From NCBI GenBank assembly GCA_964503885.1, contig CAZDCD010000006.1, forward strand, positions 62,001 to 126,000: DNA of 64,000 nucleotides, read 5' to 3'. This DNA comes from CAZDCD01 sp964503885. Its GTDB lineage: Bacteria; Bacteroidota; Bacteroidia; Bacteroidales; UBA10428. A program made the position numbers and the translations under genes. This document shows positions 54,401-63,163 of this stretch, piece by piece. The notes beneath the pieces are model-generated. The model was not told the origin of the DNA. It saw only the letters and a list, made by a program, of their open reading frames with translations, and did not search any database. Position 1 is the first letter of the stretch; the number at the start of each line of letters is the position of its first letter.

Positions 54401-54806
54401 TGAGCCTGCACGAACCCTGAGTGCCAGAAAGCTCAAGTACTGCCCGTTCAAGGATGTGGCCGGCATGCTGCGGTCTTTTCATTATGCCATTTATATGGGA
54501 TATTTCAGGATCAGGGACAGGGGAACTGATAACTCAAGCATACTCGAGCCCTGGATAGAACATTGGTATCATCTCATATCGTACCATTTCCTGAAAGCCT
54601 ATTTTGATACTGCAGGTAATGCACCCTTTGTACCGGAAACCGCGTCGCAGATCGTAAGCCTGCTGAACCTTTTCCTCATCGAAAAATCGGTGTACGAATC
54701 GAGTTATGAGATCAATAACCGGCCTGACTGGCTTATTGTGCCTCTCAACGGGCTCGATAAAATCATAGATAACCTCATCATATTTGAACATCATGTTGAA
54801 CCTTAG
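51465..54806 (+). CDS. treS: Trehalose synthase / maltokinase fusion (TreS-Pep2)
   Basis: The protein has 1113 residues with two enzymes. The TreS part (about 1-545) isomerises trehalose and maltose: start KDAIIYQLHVQSFFDSNNDGTGDFPGM, VNHTSFQHKWF-like, GLRLDAVPYLYEREG (Asp about 206), LLAEANQWPEDARQYFG (Glu about 248), LRNHDELTLEMV (Asp about 314). The maltokinase part (about 560-1113) phosphorylates maltose to maltose 1-phosphate; it has the cap domain (AFTDYMKRSRWFRGKAKKIKG) and kinase core VHGDYHLGQVL (Asp about 959) and IIIDFEGEP (Asp about 976). This supplies the GlgE donor from trehalose in one polypeptide. Confidence 0.95.
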   Translation: MAAKKSQNRWFKDAIIYQLHVQSFFDSNNDGTGDFPGMIQKLDYLGSLGVNTLWLLPFYPSPLYDGGYDISDFTAIHPSYGKLTEFKKFIREAHKRDIRIITELVLNHTSFQHKWFQRSRKSKPGSVYRDFYVWSDTPDKYSDARIIFQDFETSNWSWDAEAKAYYWHRFYSHQPDLNFDSPGVQKEVFKLIDFWFNTGVDGLRLDAVPYLYEREGTNCENLPETHEFLKKLRAYTDERYDDKMLLAEANQWPEDARQYFGNGDECHMAFHFPLMPRLFMAMKMEDRFPVIDILEQTPEIPDTCQWAIFLRNHDELTLEMVSDEERDYMYKSFTKEPKQRINLGIRRRLAPLMDNDRRRIEMMNILLFSLPGTPIIYYGDEIGMGDNYYLGDRNGVRTPMQWTGDKNAGFSHCNPQQLFLPVILDYEYHYEAINVETQERNPTSLLWWMRRVIAIRKNFKAFSRGSIRFVNSNNPKILSFIREYEDEAILVIINLSRYSQAVELDLADFSGYTPVEIFSRNHFPVISESPTSYTLQYRDHYWLELTMQEESGFQQEGVAYQMAFTRKDWNAFTPAINQMVQTAFTDYMKRSRWFRGKAKKIKGMIVEDVFVMDKDPYNAYLFFIQLNYLTSPSENYLLAGKLEFGEDAHEKRDEYPQAVMAEVDIQGEKGIFYDAVYDTEFQHSILQLIYNRNKIKGKHGELYGLPGKYLRKNLNKNELPLSSNLLGVEQSNTSVLYDHRFFLKLYRSPDEGSNPELEIIQNLTERTGFENLPPYAGTLMYIHPQKQEYSLGILTGFIPNEGNAWELTERFTEQYFENILTRKHELPEAPRYIPGILEDYEPEDAKLLKDLAGYFFTEMIEKLGQRTAEMHLGLASLTQDEAFRPESFSLLYQKSINQSFRTLIKKTISELRLQRQILDGQVKEMCDKIVGSENALLKTIKELLESEKIRSQKTRVHGDYHLGQVLFTGKDFIIIDFEGEPARTLSARKLKYCPFKDVAGMLRSFHYAIYMGYFRIRDRGTDNSSILEPWIEHWYHLISYHFLKAYFDTAGNAPFVPETASQIVSLLNLFLIEKSVYESSYEINNRPDWLIVPLNGLDKIIDNLIIFEHHVEP

Positions 54807-54851
54807 GCGTATACTGTTAATCAATTTTCATTTTTATAATATTCAAAAATA

Positions 54852-56948
54852 ATGACTAAAAAAAGAACAACCGGCAAGACAAAAAATACAATCAAAAAAA
54901 GATCGACCGCAGGACCTGTCAAAAAGGCAAAAAGAATTTCTTCAAGTCCATCGGCGGCTAAAAATTCAGAGCAGAAGGCAGGGGAGAATCAACGAAACCA
55001 AAAAAACGCCGGCAAAAAGAGTGTGAAGACGGGAGCAGAAAATGTACTATATGATGTGGATATAATTTCGGACTATGACATCCACCTTTTTAAAGAAGGC
55101 AAACACTTTACGCTATACGAAAAACTCGGACCTCATATCATTTCGCATAAAGGTATGCAGGGTACTTTTTTTGCTGTATGGGCGCCCAATGCCAAAGCCG
55201 TTAGCGTAATAGGTGAAATGAACAACTGGACTCAAGGTGACCACCCGCTTCAATCCAGAAGGGACGGATCGGGAATCTGGCAGGGGTTCATTCCGGGGAT
55301 TAAGCAAGGCGATCTGTATAAGTACCATATTGTTTCAACCAATAACAATTATACAGTGGAGAAAACCGATCCGTTTGCAAAGTATTTCGAAAAACCGCCC
55401 AGAACATCATCCGTTGTTTGGAATCTCGATTATACATGGAATGACCGGGAATGGATGAATGAACGCAAGGATCGCAATTCTCTGGGGGGGCCGATTTCGG
55501 TATATGAGCTTCATCTCGAGTCCTGGAAACGTGTACCCGAAGAAATGAACCGTCCGCTCTCTTATCGCGAAATGGCAGTGCAACTGGCTGATTATATTAA
55601 TTATATGGGGTATACACACATTGAACTGCTGCCGGTTATGGAACATCCGTTCTCGGGATCGTGGGGCTACCAGGTACTCGGTTTTTTTGCTCCCACAAGC
55701 CGTTTTGGCACTCCCGAAGAGTTCATGCAGTTGGTTGATGTCATGCACCAGCATCATATAGGGGTGTACCTTGACTGGGTACCCTCGCATTTTCCAGGAG
55801 ATATTCACGGCCTGCACTTTTTTGACGGCACATACCTGTTTGAGCACGAAGATCCCAGGCAGGGATTTCATCCCGACTGGAAGAGCTTCATCTTCAATTA
55901 TGGACGCAATGAAGTTCGTGATTTTCTCATCAGCAGTGCACATTTTTGGCTCGACAAATACCATATCGACGGAATTCGTGTGGATGCTGTGGCTTCAATG
56001 CTATATCTCGATTATTCGCGTAAGGAAGGTGAATGGATACCGAACGAATATGGGGGTAGGGAAAACCTGAATGCAATCTCATTTCTGCGTGATCTGAATG
56101 AATCGGTCTATACCCGGTTTCCTGAAATTCAGACGATCGCCGAAGAGTCCACTGCATGGCCCATGGTAACCCGGCCTGTATATACCGGGGGTTTGGGTTT
56201 CGGGATGAAGTGGAATATGGGCTGGATGCATGATACGCTCAATTATTTTTCCAGGGAACCCATTCACCGCAGTTATCATCATAACCAACTGACATTCAGC
56301 ATATGGTATGCTTTTAATGAAAATTTCATGTTGTCGTTATCGCACGATGAAGTGGTGCACGGCAAAGGATCGATGATGACCAAAATGCCCGGTGATATCT
56401 GGCAGAAATTTGCCAACCTGCGCTTGCTGTTTGGCTATATGTTTGCCCATCCGGGTAAGAAAACGCTCTTTATGGGCATGGATATCGGACAGTGGAACGA
56501 GTGGAACCATGAATCGAGCATCGACTGGCACCTTCTTGACTATGAAACGCATAACGGGCTTAAAAATTGGGTACGGGAACTGAACAATACATACAGAAAA
56601 TATCCCGCCCTGCATGAAATCGATTTCAAAGGCGACGGATTTAAATGGATCGATGCAAACGATGCATACAATTCGATCTTAAGTTTTATCCGTTTCAGCC
56701 GTGGGAAAAAAAATACCGTTATTGCCGTTTGCAACATGACCCCTGTGCCTCGCTACAATTATCGTATCGGCGTTCCTGAAGAAGGTCGCTGGAAGGAAAT
56801 TCTCAACAGCGATGCACTGAATTATGGCGGAAGCGGACAGGGCAATTTCGGCGGAGTGGAAACCGTGCCCTTGCCCTTTCACAATGAAGACTTCTCAATT
56901 AACATTACATTGCCTCCGCTGGGGATTGTATTGTTTACCAAAGAATAA
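54852..56948 (+). CDS. glgB: 1,4-alpha-glucan branching enzyme with basic N-terminal tail
   Basis: It makes alpha-1,6 branches in glycogen formed by GlgE. The 698-residue GH13_9 protein has CBM48 (GTFFAVWAPNAKAVSVIGEMNNW), VYLDWVPSHFPGD, DGIRVDAVASMLYLDY (Asp about 378), IQTIAEESTAWPMVTRP (Glu about 431) and LSLSHDEVVHGKGSMM (Asp about 499). The catalytic part is of normal length, but residues 1-62 form an extra Lys/Arg/Thr/Ser-rich tail (MTKKRTTGKTKNTIKKRS..), absent from most GlgB. Part of the cluster, 45 bp after treS. Confidence 0.95.
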   Translation: MTKKRTTGKTKNTIKKRSTAGPVKKAKRISSSPSAAKNSEQKAGENQRNQKNAGKKSVKTGAENVLYDVDIISDYDIHLFKEGKHFTLYEKLGPHIISHKGMQGTFFAVWAPNAKAVSVIGEMNNWTQGDHPLQSRRDGSGIWQGFIPGIKQGDLYKYHIVSTNNNYTVEKTDPFAKYFEKPPRTSSVVWNLDYTWNDREWMNERKDRNSLGGPISVYELHLESWKRVPEEMNRPLSYREMAVQLADYINYMGYTHIELLPVMEHPFSGSWGYQVLGFFAPTSRFGTPEEFMQLVDVMHQHHIGVYLDWVPSHFPGDIHGLHFFDGTYLFEHEDPRQGFHPDWKSFIFNYGRNEVRDFLISSAHFWLDKYHIDGIRVDAVASMLYLDYSRKEGEWIPNEYGGRENLNAISFLRDLNESVYTRFPEIQTIAEESTAWPMVTRPVYTGGLGFGMKWNMGWMHDTLNYFSREPIHRSYHHNQLTFSIWYAFNENFMLSLSHDEVVHGKGSMMTKMPGDIWQKFANLRLLFGYMFAHPGKKTLFMGMDIGQWNEWNHESSIDWHLLDYETHNGLKNWVRELNNTYRKYPALHEIDFKGDGFKWIDANDAYNSILSFIRFSRGKKNTVIAVCNMTPVPRYNYRIGVPEEGRWKEILNSDALNYGGSGQGNFGGVETVPLPFHNEDFSINITLPPLGIVLFTKE

Positions 56949-57038
56949 CATCAGGTTCCGGATTACCTCACAGTGAAGAATGAATACCGTTCCGGTGTAA
57001 GCTTACTGATCCGGTTCAAGGACTAACAATTCCAAAAA

Positions 57039-60000
57039 ATGGTCTTCAACCCTGTATCCACATACCGCATCCAGTTTTCGAAGAACTTTACGTTTACCGA
57101 TCTGAAAAAGGTAATCCCTTACCTCAGTAAGCTGGGGATCAGGACAATCTATGCATCACCGGTTTTCAGGGCAGTTCCCGGAAGCGAACATGGCTATGAC
57201 ATTACCAGTCCTCTGGCTCTTAATCCTGAAATAGGAACAGTTGATCAGTTTGCAGAGATCGGAATGATCCTCACCGAATCGGGTATGGGATGGATCCAGG
57301 ATATTGTTCCGAACCATATGGCCTATTCGATTCACAATCCATGGATTGCAGATATTCTTGAGAAAGGTGTGAAATCACAATACAGCGAATTTTACGATAT
57401 CGACTGGAACCACCCCGATAACAACCTGAACAGGAAACTGATGTTGCCGTTCCTGGGTAGATCTTTCACAGAAACAATAGCAGCGGGTGAACTAACCGTT
57501 GCATGGAATGGCAATCGCTTTGTTTTGAAATACTCTGAAAATGAATATCCGCTGAATTTTGCTTCGTACCTGGCAATTCTTGACAAAAGTGCAAAAGGAA
57601 TGCTGCCCGATGGATTGATCAGACCTGTATCTATTTTCAACCAGGCGCTCGATCATCCCGAAGCGGGTGATGAGGGCAGGAAAATATTGTCTGATGTATA
57701 CCTTAGGGACCAATCCGTCAGGGATTATGTGGATAAAAGCCTGAAAACCATGAACAGGAGCGCTGAGCTTCTAATAGAACTGGTGAAAATACAATACTAT
57801 CTGCCGGTATACTGGAAATATAGTGAACAAGTGCTGAACTACCGCAGATTTTTTACGATCAATGAGATGATATGCCTGAGAATGGAACAGGAACATGTGT
57901 TTGACGCCTACCATTCATTTATCGGTGAACTGTGTAAAAACAACCTCGTGCAGGGCTTACGGGTTGATCATATTGATGGTTTGCATGATCCGGGGACATA
58001 CCTTGAACGGCTCAGATATCTTGCAGGGAAAGATAAGCACATTGTAGTGGAAAAAATACTTGAGAAAGATGAACATCTTGAGAGGAGCTGGCCTGTGAAC
58101 GGTGAAACCGGATACCATTTTCTTGCGCTGGCAAATAACTTGTTTACCAACGAAAAAACACGGCAGGCCTTTGAAAAGTCATACCGCCTGTGGAACAATG
58201 ACCAGTCAGGTAATTTCAACGAAGTAATGTATCAGAAAAAGCAGTTTATCCTCTATCACCGGATGGCCGGAGACCTTGACAACCTCTGCCGGTTTTTCAT
58301 GGATCTGGACCTGGCCGGTTCAAAACTGTTTACTTCTCATAAAATTAAAGAAGCTATCGGTGAGTTTCTCCTGAACTGCCCGGTATACAGAATTTATAAT
58401 GCTCCGGGTAGTTTTACCTCACGTCAGAAAGCCGGAATTATCCGAATATTTGATCAAGCCATGGTAAAAACTCCCGGTCTTATCCATGAGTTGCTGATGC
58501 TGAAAACTGTATTTCTGCAATCTAAGAACAATTCGAAGGACAAAATAAAAGAAGCAGCGTCTTTTTTCAGGCGTTGCATGCAGTATACGGGTCCGCTGAT
58601 GGCAAAAGGAGGCGAAGATACCGCTTTTTATACTTTTAACCGCTTTATTGCCCATAATGAGGTGGGGGATTCACCCTCTTATTTTGGCATTTCCGGTGAA
58701 GATTTTCACGACGAAATGAGTTGGCAGCAAAATCACTATCCACTTTCCTTAAATACAACCTCAACACACGATACAAAGCGGGGTGAGGACGCCCGGGCGA
58801 GACTGGCAGTGTTAAGCGATATGCATAAAAGCTGGATAGAACATGTGCAGTCCTGGCGGATACTCAACAGAAAATTTAAAACATTTGACAGTAAAAATGA
58901 GATTCCTGCACCGAATGATGAATACCTGATATACCAGACCATAGCGGGTTTTATTCCAATGGATTTAGCATCAGGTACCGATTTTGAGGAGAGACTGGTC
59001 AGGTATATCACGAAAGCACTTCGTGAAGGCAAGGTGGAGACAAGCTGGTCGGAACCCGACAGGCTTTATGAAACCAATACACACCTGTTTATCCGTTCCA
59101 TTCTTGCCGAAGGTACAGCATTCAGGAATAGCCTGCACTCCTTTTTAAGAAAAACAGCATATCCTGGGATTGTCAACTCCCTTTCGCAAACCTTGTTAAA
59201 ATATACAGTTCCGGGAGTACCCGATCTGTATCAGGGATGTGAAGACTGGAATTTCAGTTTTGTTGATCCTGACAATCGCCGCCCGGTGCGCTTTGGCAAA
59301 TTACAGGAAAGACTGACGGGGATAATTAAAAGTAATAGTGAAAAAGGAATTGACTGGAATGATCTGAATGATAATGACCTAAAATTAGGATTGACTTACC
59401 TGCTTCTCAAATGCCGCAACAACTACCCCGAATTATTTCTGAACGGGGAATATATCCCTCTGGAAATCAATGGAAAACTAAGAAATTTGGCAATTGCCTA
59501 TGCAAGAAGATATCGGGGAACTATTTTTATTATGGCCATGTCTCTGCATACCGGCATCTTATATGATAACAATATGAATGCGGGATTGGATAAAATCAAC
59601 TGGGATGATACACATATAATACTTCCCGAATTCTGGAACACCGGATATGAAAATCTGCTGAATGGAAAACTGCTGAAATCGAAAAAAAGGATTTATCTTT
59701 CAGAATTGTTTTCAGAAGCACCGGTTGGATTTATGAAGGCTCAGGAGAAAATATCCGGACGAAAAGCCGGTATTCTTATGCATATCACTTCACTGCCCGG
59801 CAAATATGCGATCGGTGATCTGGGCCCTGGAGCATATCGTTTTGCCGATTTTCTGAGGCGTAACGGACAAACTTACTGGCAGATGTTGCCGGTCAATCCG
59901 ATATATAAGCGGGGTGGTTATTCACCATACAGCTCAATTTCGGCATTTGCAGGTAACATTTTTCTGATAAGTCCTGAACTCCTCGCTGAACAGAACATGA

Positions 60001-61253
60001 TCGGCGAACTGCCTGAAAGCCTGATTGCACACACATCGTCGAAAGTAAATTACGAACAAGCCGAACAAATACGCGAAATTGTTCTGAATGAAGCCTATGC
60101 AAAATTCAGGGACAGGCCGTTTAACGTTCCGGAAAATGAATTTGAGGATTTTTGCAGAAAGGAAAGCTACTGGCTGTATGATTATGCGCTTTTTATTGTT
60201 TTGAAAAAAAAACATGGTTTTGCTGCATGGAACGAATGGCCGAAAAAATTTTGTGACCGTGATGAGAAAACCCTGAAACAGTTCACCCTTGAAAATGAAT
60301 ACCACATTGAACGGGAGAAATTTGCACAATACCTGTTCAATGCACAGTGGAATGCACTGAAGAAATATTGCTGCGAACGTGAAATTAAAATATTCGGCGA
60401 TATTCCCATGTATGTAAATTACGACAGTGCTGATGTATGGTCGTTTCCGGAAATCTTTAACCTGAAAAGAAACAAGGAAATAAAGGCTATGGCAGGAGTT
60501 CCGCCGGATTATTTCAGCAAGACCGGGCAACTTTGGAGAATGCCTGTATTCAGATGGGATGTGATGAAAAGAGATGGTTATGACTGGTGGGTAAAGCGCA
60601 TTGCCAGAAACCTGGAAATATTCGATATACTGCGCCTTGATCATTTCAGGGGGTTCTCGGCCTACTGGGAGGTAACGGCCGGAGAAGATACCGCTATGAA
60701 CGGTAGATGGGTCAGGGGACCCGGAAAAGACTTGTTTGACATCCTTAAAAAAAACTTTCCTGATATGCCTTTTGTGGCTGAAGATCTTGGTGATATTGAC
60801 AAACCGGTGTATGCTCTGCGCGACCGGTATCATTTACCAGGCATGCGTGTGCTGCAGTTTGCCTTTGATTCCGGCAACGGAAGATCGCTGCACATGCCTC
60901 ATAACCATATTGAAAATTGTATTGTGTATACCGGTACACATGACAATAACACCGTGAAAGGATGGTATACTCATGAGGCTGGCCGGAAACAACGCAAAAA
61001 CCTGAAAAAATATGCGGGCCGTAAAGTCACTGCAAAAAACTGCCATCTGCAGGTTATCCGCCTTGCATACTCCTCAGTGTCGAAGCTTGTGATTATCCCT
61101 CTCCAGGATTTTCTCGGACTGGGGGAAAATGCCCGGATGAATATTCCTTCAACCGAAAACGGAAACTGGACCTGGAGGCTGACGGAAAAAAAACTCCTGC
61201 GCAAAATCGGGAAGAAGATAAGGCACCTGCTAAAAATATACGGACGAATATAG
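57039..61253 (+). CDS. treY: Malto-oligosyltrehalose synthase - 4-alpha-glucanotransferase fusion (TreY-MalQ)
   Basis: The protein has 1404 residues. The TreY part (about 1-890) converts the reducing end of maltodextrin into a trehalose unit: STYRIQFSKNFTF start, YASPVFRAVPGSEHGYDITS, GLRVDHIDGLHDPGTYL (Asp about 310), VVEKILEKDE (Glu about 338), STHDTKRGEDARARL (Asp about 578), and PGVPDLYQGCE. From about residue 905 a complete GH77 amylomaltase begins (AGILMHITSLPGKYAIGDLG), with LRLDHFRGFSAYW (Asp about 1201), AEDLGDI (Glu about 1248) and YTGTHDNNTVKGW (Asp about 1302). Both active sites look intact. The MalQ half would recycle short glucans left by TreY. Last gene of the cluster. Confidence 0.94.
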   Translation: MVFNPVSTYRIQFSKNFTFTDLKKVIPYLSKLGIRTIYASPVFRAVPGSEHGYDITSPLALNPEIGTVDQFAEIGMILTESGMGWIQDIVPNHMAYSIHNPWIADILEKGVKSQYSEFYDIDWNHPDNNLNRKLMLPFLGRSFTETIAAGELTVAWNGNRFVLKYSENEYPLNFASYLAILDKSAKGMLPDGLIRPVSIFNQALDHPEAGDEGRKILSDVYLRDQSVRDYVDKSLKTMNRSAELLIELVKIQYYLPVYWKYSEQVLNYRRFFTINEMICLRMEQEHVFDAYHSFIGELCKNNLVQGLRVDHIDGLHDPGTYLERLRYLAGKDKHIVVEKILEKDEHLERSWPVNGETGYHFLALANNLFTNEKTRQAFEKSYRLWNNDQSGNFNEVMYQKKQFILYHRMAGDLDNLCRFFMDLDLAGSKLFTSHKIKEAIGEFLLNCPVYRIYNAPGSFTSRQKAGIIRIFDQAMVKTPGLIHELLMLKTVFLQSKNNSKDKIKEAASFFRRCMQYTGPLMAKGGEDTAFYTFNRFIAHNEVGDSPSYFGISGEDFHDEMSWQQNHYPLSLNTTSTHDTKRGEDARARLAVLSDMHKSWIEHVQSWRILNRKFKTFDSKNEIPAPNDEYLIYQTIAGFIPMDLASGTDFEERLVRYITKALREGKVETSWSEPDRLYETNTHLFIRSILAEGTAFRNSLHSFLRKTAYPGIVNSLSQTLLKYTVPGVPDLYQGCEDWNFSFVDPDNRRPVRFGKLQERLTGIIKSNSEKGIDWNDLNDNDLKLGLTYLLLKCRNNYPELFLNGEYIPLEINGKLRNLAIAYARRYRGTIFIMAMSLHTGILYDNNMNAGLDKINWDDTHIILPEFWNTGYENLLNGKLLKSKKRIYLSELFSEAPVGFMKAQEKISGRKAGILMHITSLPGKYAIGDLGPGAYRFADFLRRNGQTYWQMLPVNPIYKRGGYSPYSSISAFAGNIFLISPELLAEQNMIGELPESLIAHTSSKVNYEQAEQIREIVLNEAYAKFRDRPFNVPENEFEDFCRKESYWLYDYALFIVLKKKHGFAAWNEWPKKFCDRDEKTLKQFTLENEYHIEREKFAQYLFNAQWNALKKYCCEREIKIFGDIPMYVNYDSADVWSFPEIFNLKRNKEIKAMAGVPPDYFSKTGQLWRMPVFRWDVMKRDGYDWWVKRIARNLEIFDILRLDHFRGFSAYWEVTAGEDTAMNGRWVRGPGKDLFDILKKNFPDMPFVAEDLGDIDKPVYALRDRYHLPGMRVLQFAFDSGNGRSLHMPHNHIENCIVYTGTHDNNTVKGWYTHEAGRKQRKNLKKYAGRKVTAKNCHLQVIRLAYSSVSKLVIIPLQDFLGLGENARMNIPSTENGNWTWRLTEKKLLRKIGKKIRHLLKIYGRI

Positions 61254-61353
61254 TATTATATCGATTCAAAATAGGGAGGGAGTACATATCATACAGAATC
61301 TCCGGTCGAACGGGTAAACATCATATGGGAACTAATATAGAATATATTGAAAT

Positions 61354-62373
61354 ATGGCGAGAGTATTGGTAACAGGTGCAAACAGTCTGCTGGCTACCCA
61401 TGTCATTATTGAACTTCTCGAAAGAGGACATTCCGTAAAAGGACTCTTGAGGAACATACATGATTTTCAGGGAAGTATGCATTCCGGACTTGAACTGATA
61501 GGTGGAAATTTTACCCATGCAGAAACTGCAATGAGGGCTATCAGAGGCTGCGAATTTGTTATTCATGCAGCAGCCGTTACCAGGCAGGACCTTACAGGTT
61601 ATTCTGAATATGAACACGTCAATGTTAAGGCCACAGAATACCTGGTCAGGTTATGCATCGCAGAACATGTAAGAAGGTTCGCATATGTGAGTTCGGCTAA
61701 TGCATTTGGTTATGGAACAAAGAAATATCCAGGGAATGAAAATACACAATCCAGATTTCCGTTCACAAAATCGCACTATGCCATAAGCAAATCAGAAGGG
61801 CAGAAAGCCGTTCTTTCTTATAAGGATAATATTGAAATTGTGGTTGTTAATCCGACTTTCATTATCGGCAAATACGATTCAAAACCCGGATCCGGCAGGA
61901 TAATCTTCATGGGATATAGAAAAAAGATCATCTTTTATCCACCCGGTGGAAAAAATTTCATCCACGCACGCGACGCAGCAAGGGGAACGGTAGATGCCAT
62001 GGAAAAGGGAAAAAACGGCGAAGCCTACGTGCTGGCAAGCGAAAATCTTACTTTTAAAGCGTTTTTTCAAAAACTCTCGGCGGTGACAGGAAATAACCCC
62101 GTTTATGTTAAAATTCCCCGCTCTATATTGTCGGCTCTGGGAGTATTCGGAAGTTTTTTAAGGTTTCTGGGAATAAGAACTGCCCTGTCAGCCGTCAACA
62201 TGAGAATCCTTTCAGTTCACAATTATTACAGCAATAAAAAAAGCTGCAATGAACTCGGCCTCAGATTATCTTCTGTTGAGCAGGCGATTGCCGATGCTGT
62301 GAATTGGTTTACTGAAAAGGGCATGCTTAAAAAAAAGATTAAACAACAATCACGACTATGTGCCCTGTCCTGA
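61354..62373 (+). CDS. Extended SDR (NAD-dependent epimerase/dihydroflavonol reductase-like)
   Basis: The protein has 339 residues. The Rossmann start reads RVLVTGANSLLATHVI; the usual TGxxGxxG has Ser and Ala in place of the second and third Gly. The catalytic Tyr-x3-Lys is present (HYAISKSEG, Tyr about 142, Lys about 146), as is the upstream YVSSANAFG serine, and VNPTFIIGKYDSKPGSGR follows as in dihydroflavonol-4-reductase and 3-beta-HSD relatives. A hydrophobic C-terminal region (ILSALGVFGSFLRFLGI) suggests membrane association. It is 100 bp behind treY/malQ; a link to that pathway is not evident. Confidence 0.85.
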   Translation: MARVLVTGANSLLATHVIIELLERGHSVKGLLRNIHDFQGSMHSGLELIGGNFTHAETAMRAIRGCEFVIHAAAVTRQDLTGYSEYEHVNVKATEYLVRLCIAEHVRRFAYVSSANAFGYGTKKYPGNENTQSRFPFTKSHYAISKSEGQKAVLSYKDNIEIVVVNPTFIIGKYDSKPGSGRIIFMGYRKKIIFYPPGGKNFIHARDAARGTVDAMEKGKNGEAYVLASENLTFKAFFQKLSAVTGNNPVYVKIPRSILSALGVFGSFLRFLGIRTALSAVNMRILSVHNYYSNKKSCNELGLRLSSVEQAIADAVNWFTEKGMLKKKIKQQSRLCALS

Positions 62374-62478
62374 AAAATTAAAAAACAACCATTTGGTAAC
62401 TGATGATGTTGTATTAAAAAGACCATACATCAAATGATTTGCAACCGAATAATGTAGACAAACACAATATAGAAAATC

Positions 62479-63129
62479 ATGAAACAGAAACACATTGTAA
62501 TAGTTATTTCAATTTTTCTGATCGCAGCACTCCCTTCGCAGTTATTGGCATACGAAGGTGATGATGAAAGTGACACCATAAGGAATAGTACCGAATTAAG
62601 AAGCCAGTCCCCTCAGTATGCATCAACATCCGCTGAAAACAAAGAGATGGATAAAACATCAGTTTTTTCTCCCTTAAGCGATTTTCCAAATCTTCACCCA
62701 CTGGTGGTGCATTTCCCTATAATGCTGCTGATTCTTGCAGTTTTTTCCCAACTCGCAGGATTCTTTGTGTTCAGATACCAGTTAAGCTGGATTACCTTGT
62801 TTCTTCTGTTCGGAGGATTCATAGGCGGAATTCTGGCAGCTAATGTGTTCCATGCACATGCTAGTGGAGTTACGGAACACGTTCGCGAAATATTTGAAAC
62901 ACACGAAAGACTGGCAAACTGGACCATCTGGCTTACAGGAATCGCCCTGGTATTCAAAGTGATCAGCCATTTTCTGCTGAAAAGAAAAGTCTGGATGGAA
63001 ATTCTTGTTTTTCTCGCAATACTTAGTTCTGGTATAGCGGTAAGCCTTACCGGGCATCTTGGGGCTGAAATGGTATATCTGTACAATGTGGGTCCGGAAA
63101 ACAAATTCGTTGAACAGCATGATGAGTAA
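62479..63129 (+). CDS. DUF2231 membrane protein
   Basis: The protein has 216 residues. A signal peptide (MKQKHIVIVISIFLIAALPSQLLAY) and an acidic polar linker precede a four-helix domain with the DUF2231 hallmark LHPLVVHFPIMLLILAVFSQ (His-Pro-x-x-x-His-Phe-Pro), then ..ANVFHAHASGVTEHVREIFETHERLANWTIWL.. with conserved His, and SGIAVSLTGHLGAEMVYLYNVGPE. The histidine-rich helices suggest heme or metal binding; relatives are often near cytochromes. Function not established. Confidence 0.87.
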   Translation: MKQKHIVIVISIFLIAALPSQLLAYEGDDESDTIRNSTELRSQSPQYASTSAENKEMDKTSVFSPLSDFPNLHPLVVHFPIMLLILAVFSQLAGFFVFRYQLSWITLFLLFGGFIGGILAANVFHAHASGVTEHVREIFETHERLANWTIWLTGIALVFKVISHFLLKRKVWMEILVFLAILSSGIAVSLTGHLGAEMVYLYNVGPENKFVEQHDE

Positions 63130-63163
63130 ACACAATATCAGCAGGGCTACAATAAATTCCGGT

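Noticed and set aside
55407..55964. 185-codon minus-strand frame inside glgB
   Set aside because: Shadow of the GlgB coding frame, which carries all catalytic motifs.
59934..60833. 299-codon minus-strand frame
   Set aside because: It lies antisense to the conserved MalQ half of the TreY-MalQ fusion, whose motifs are clear; the antisense translation has no recognisable features.
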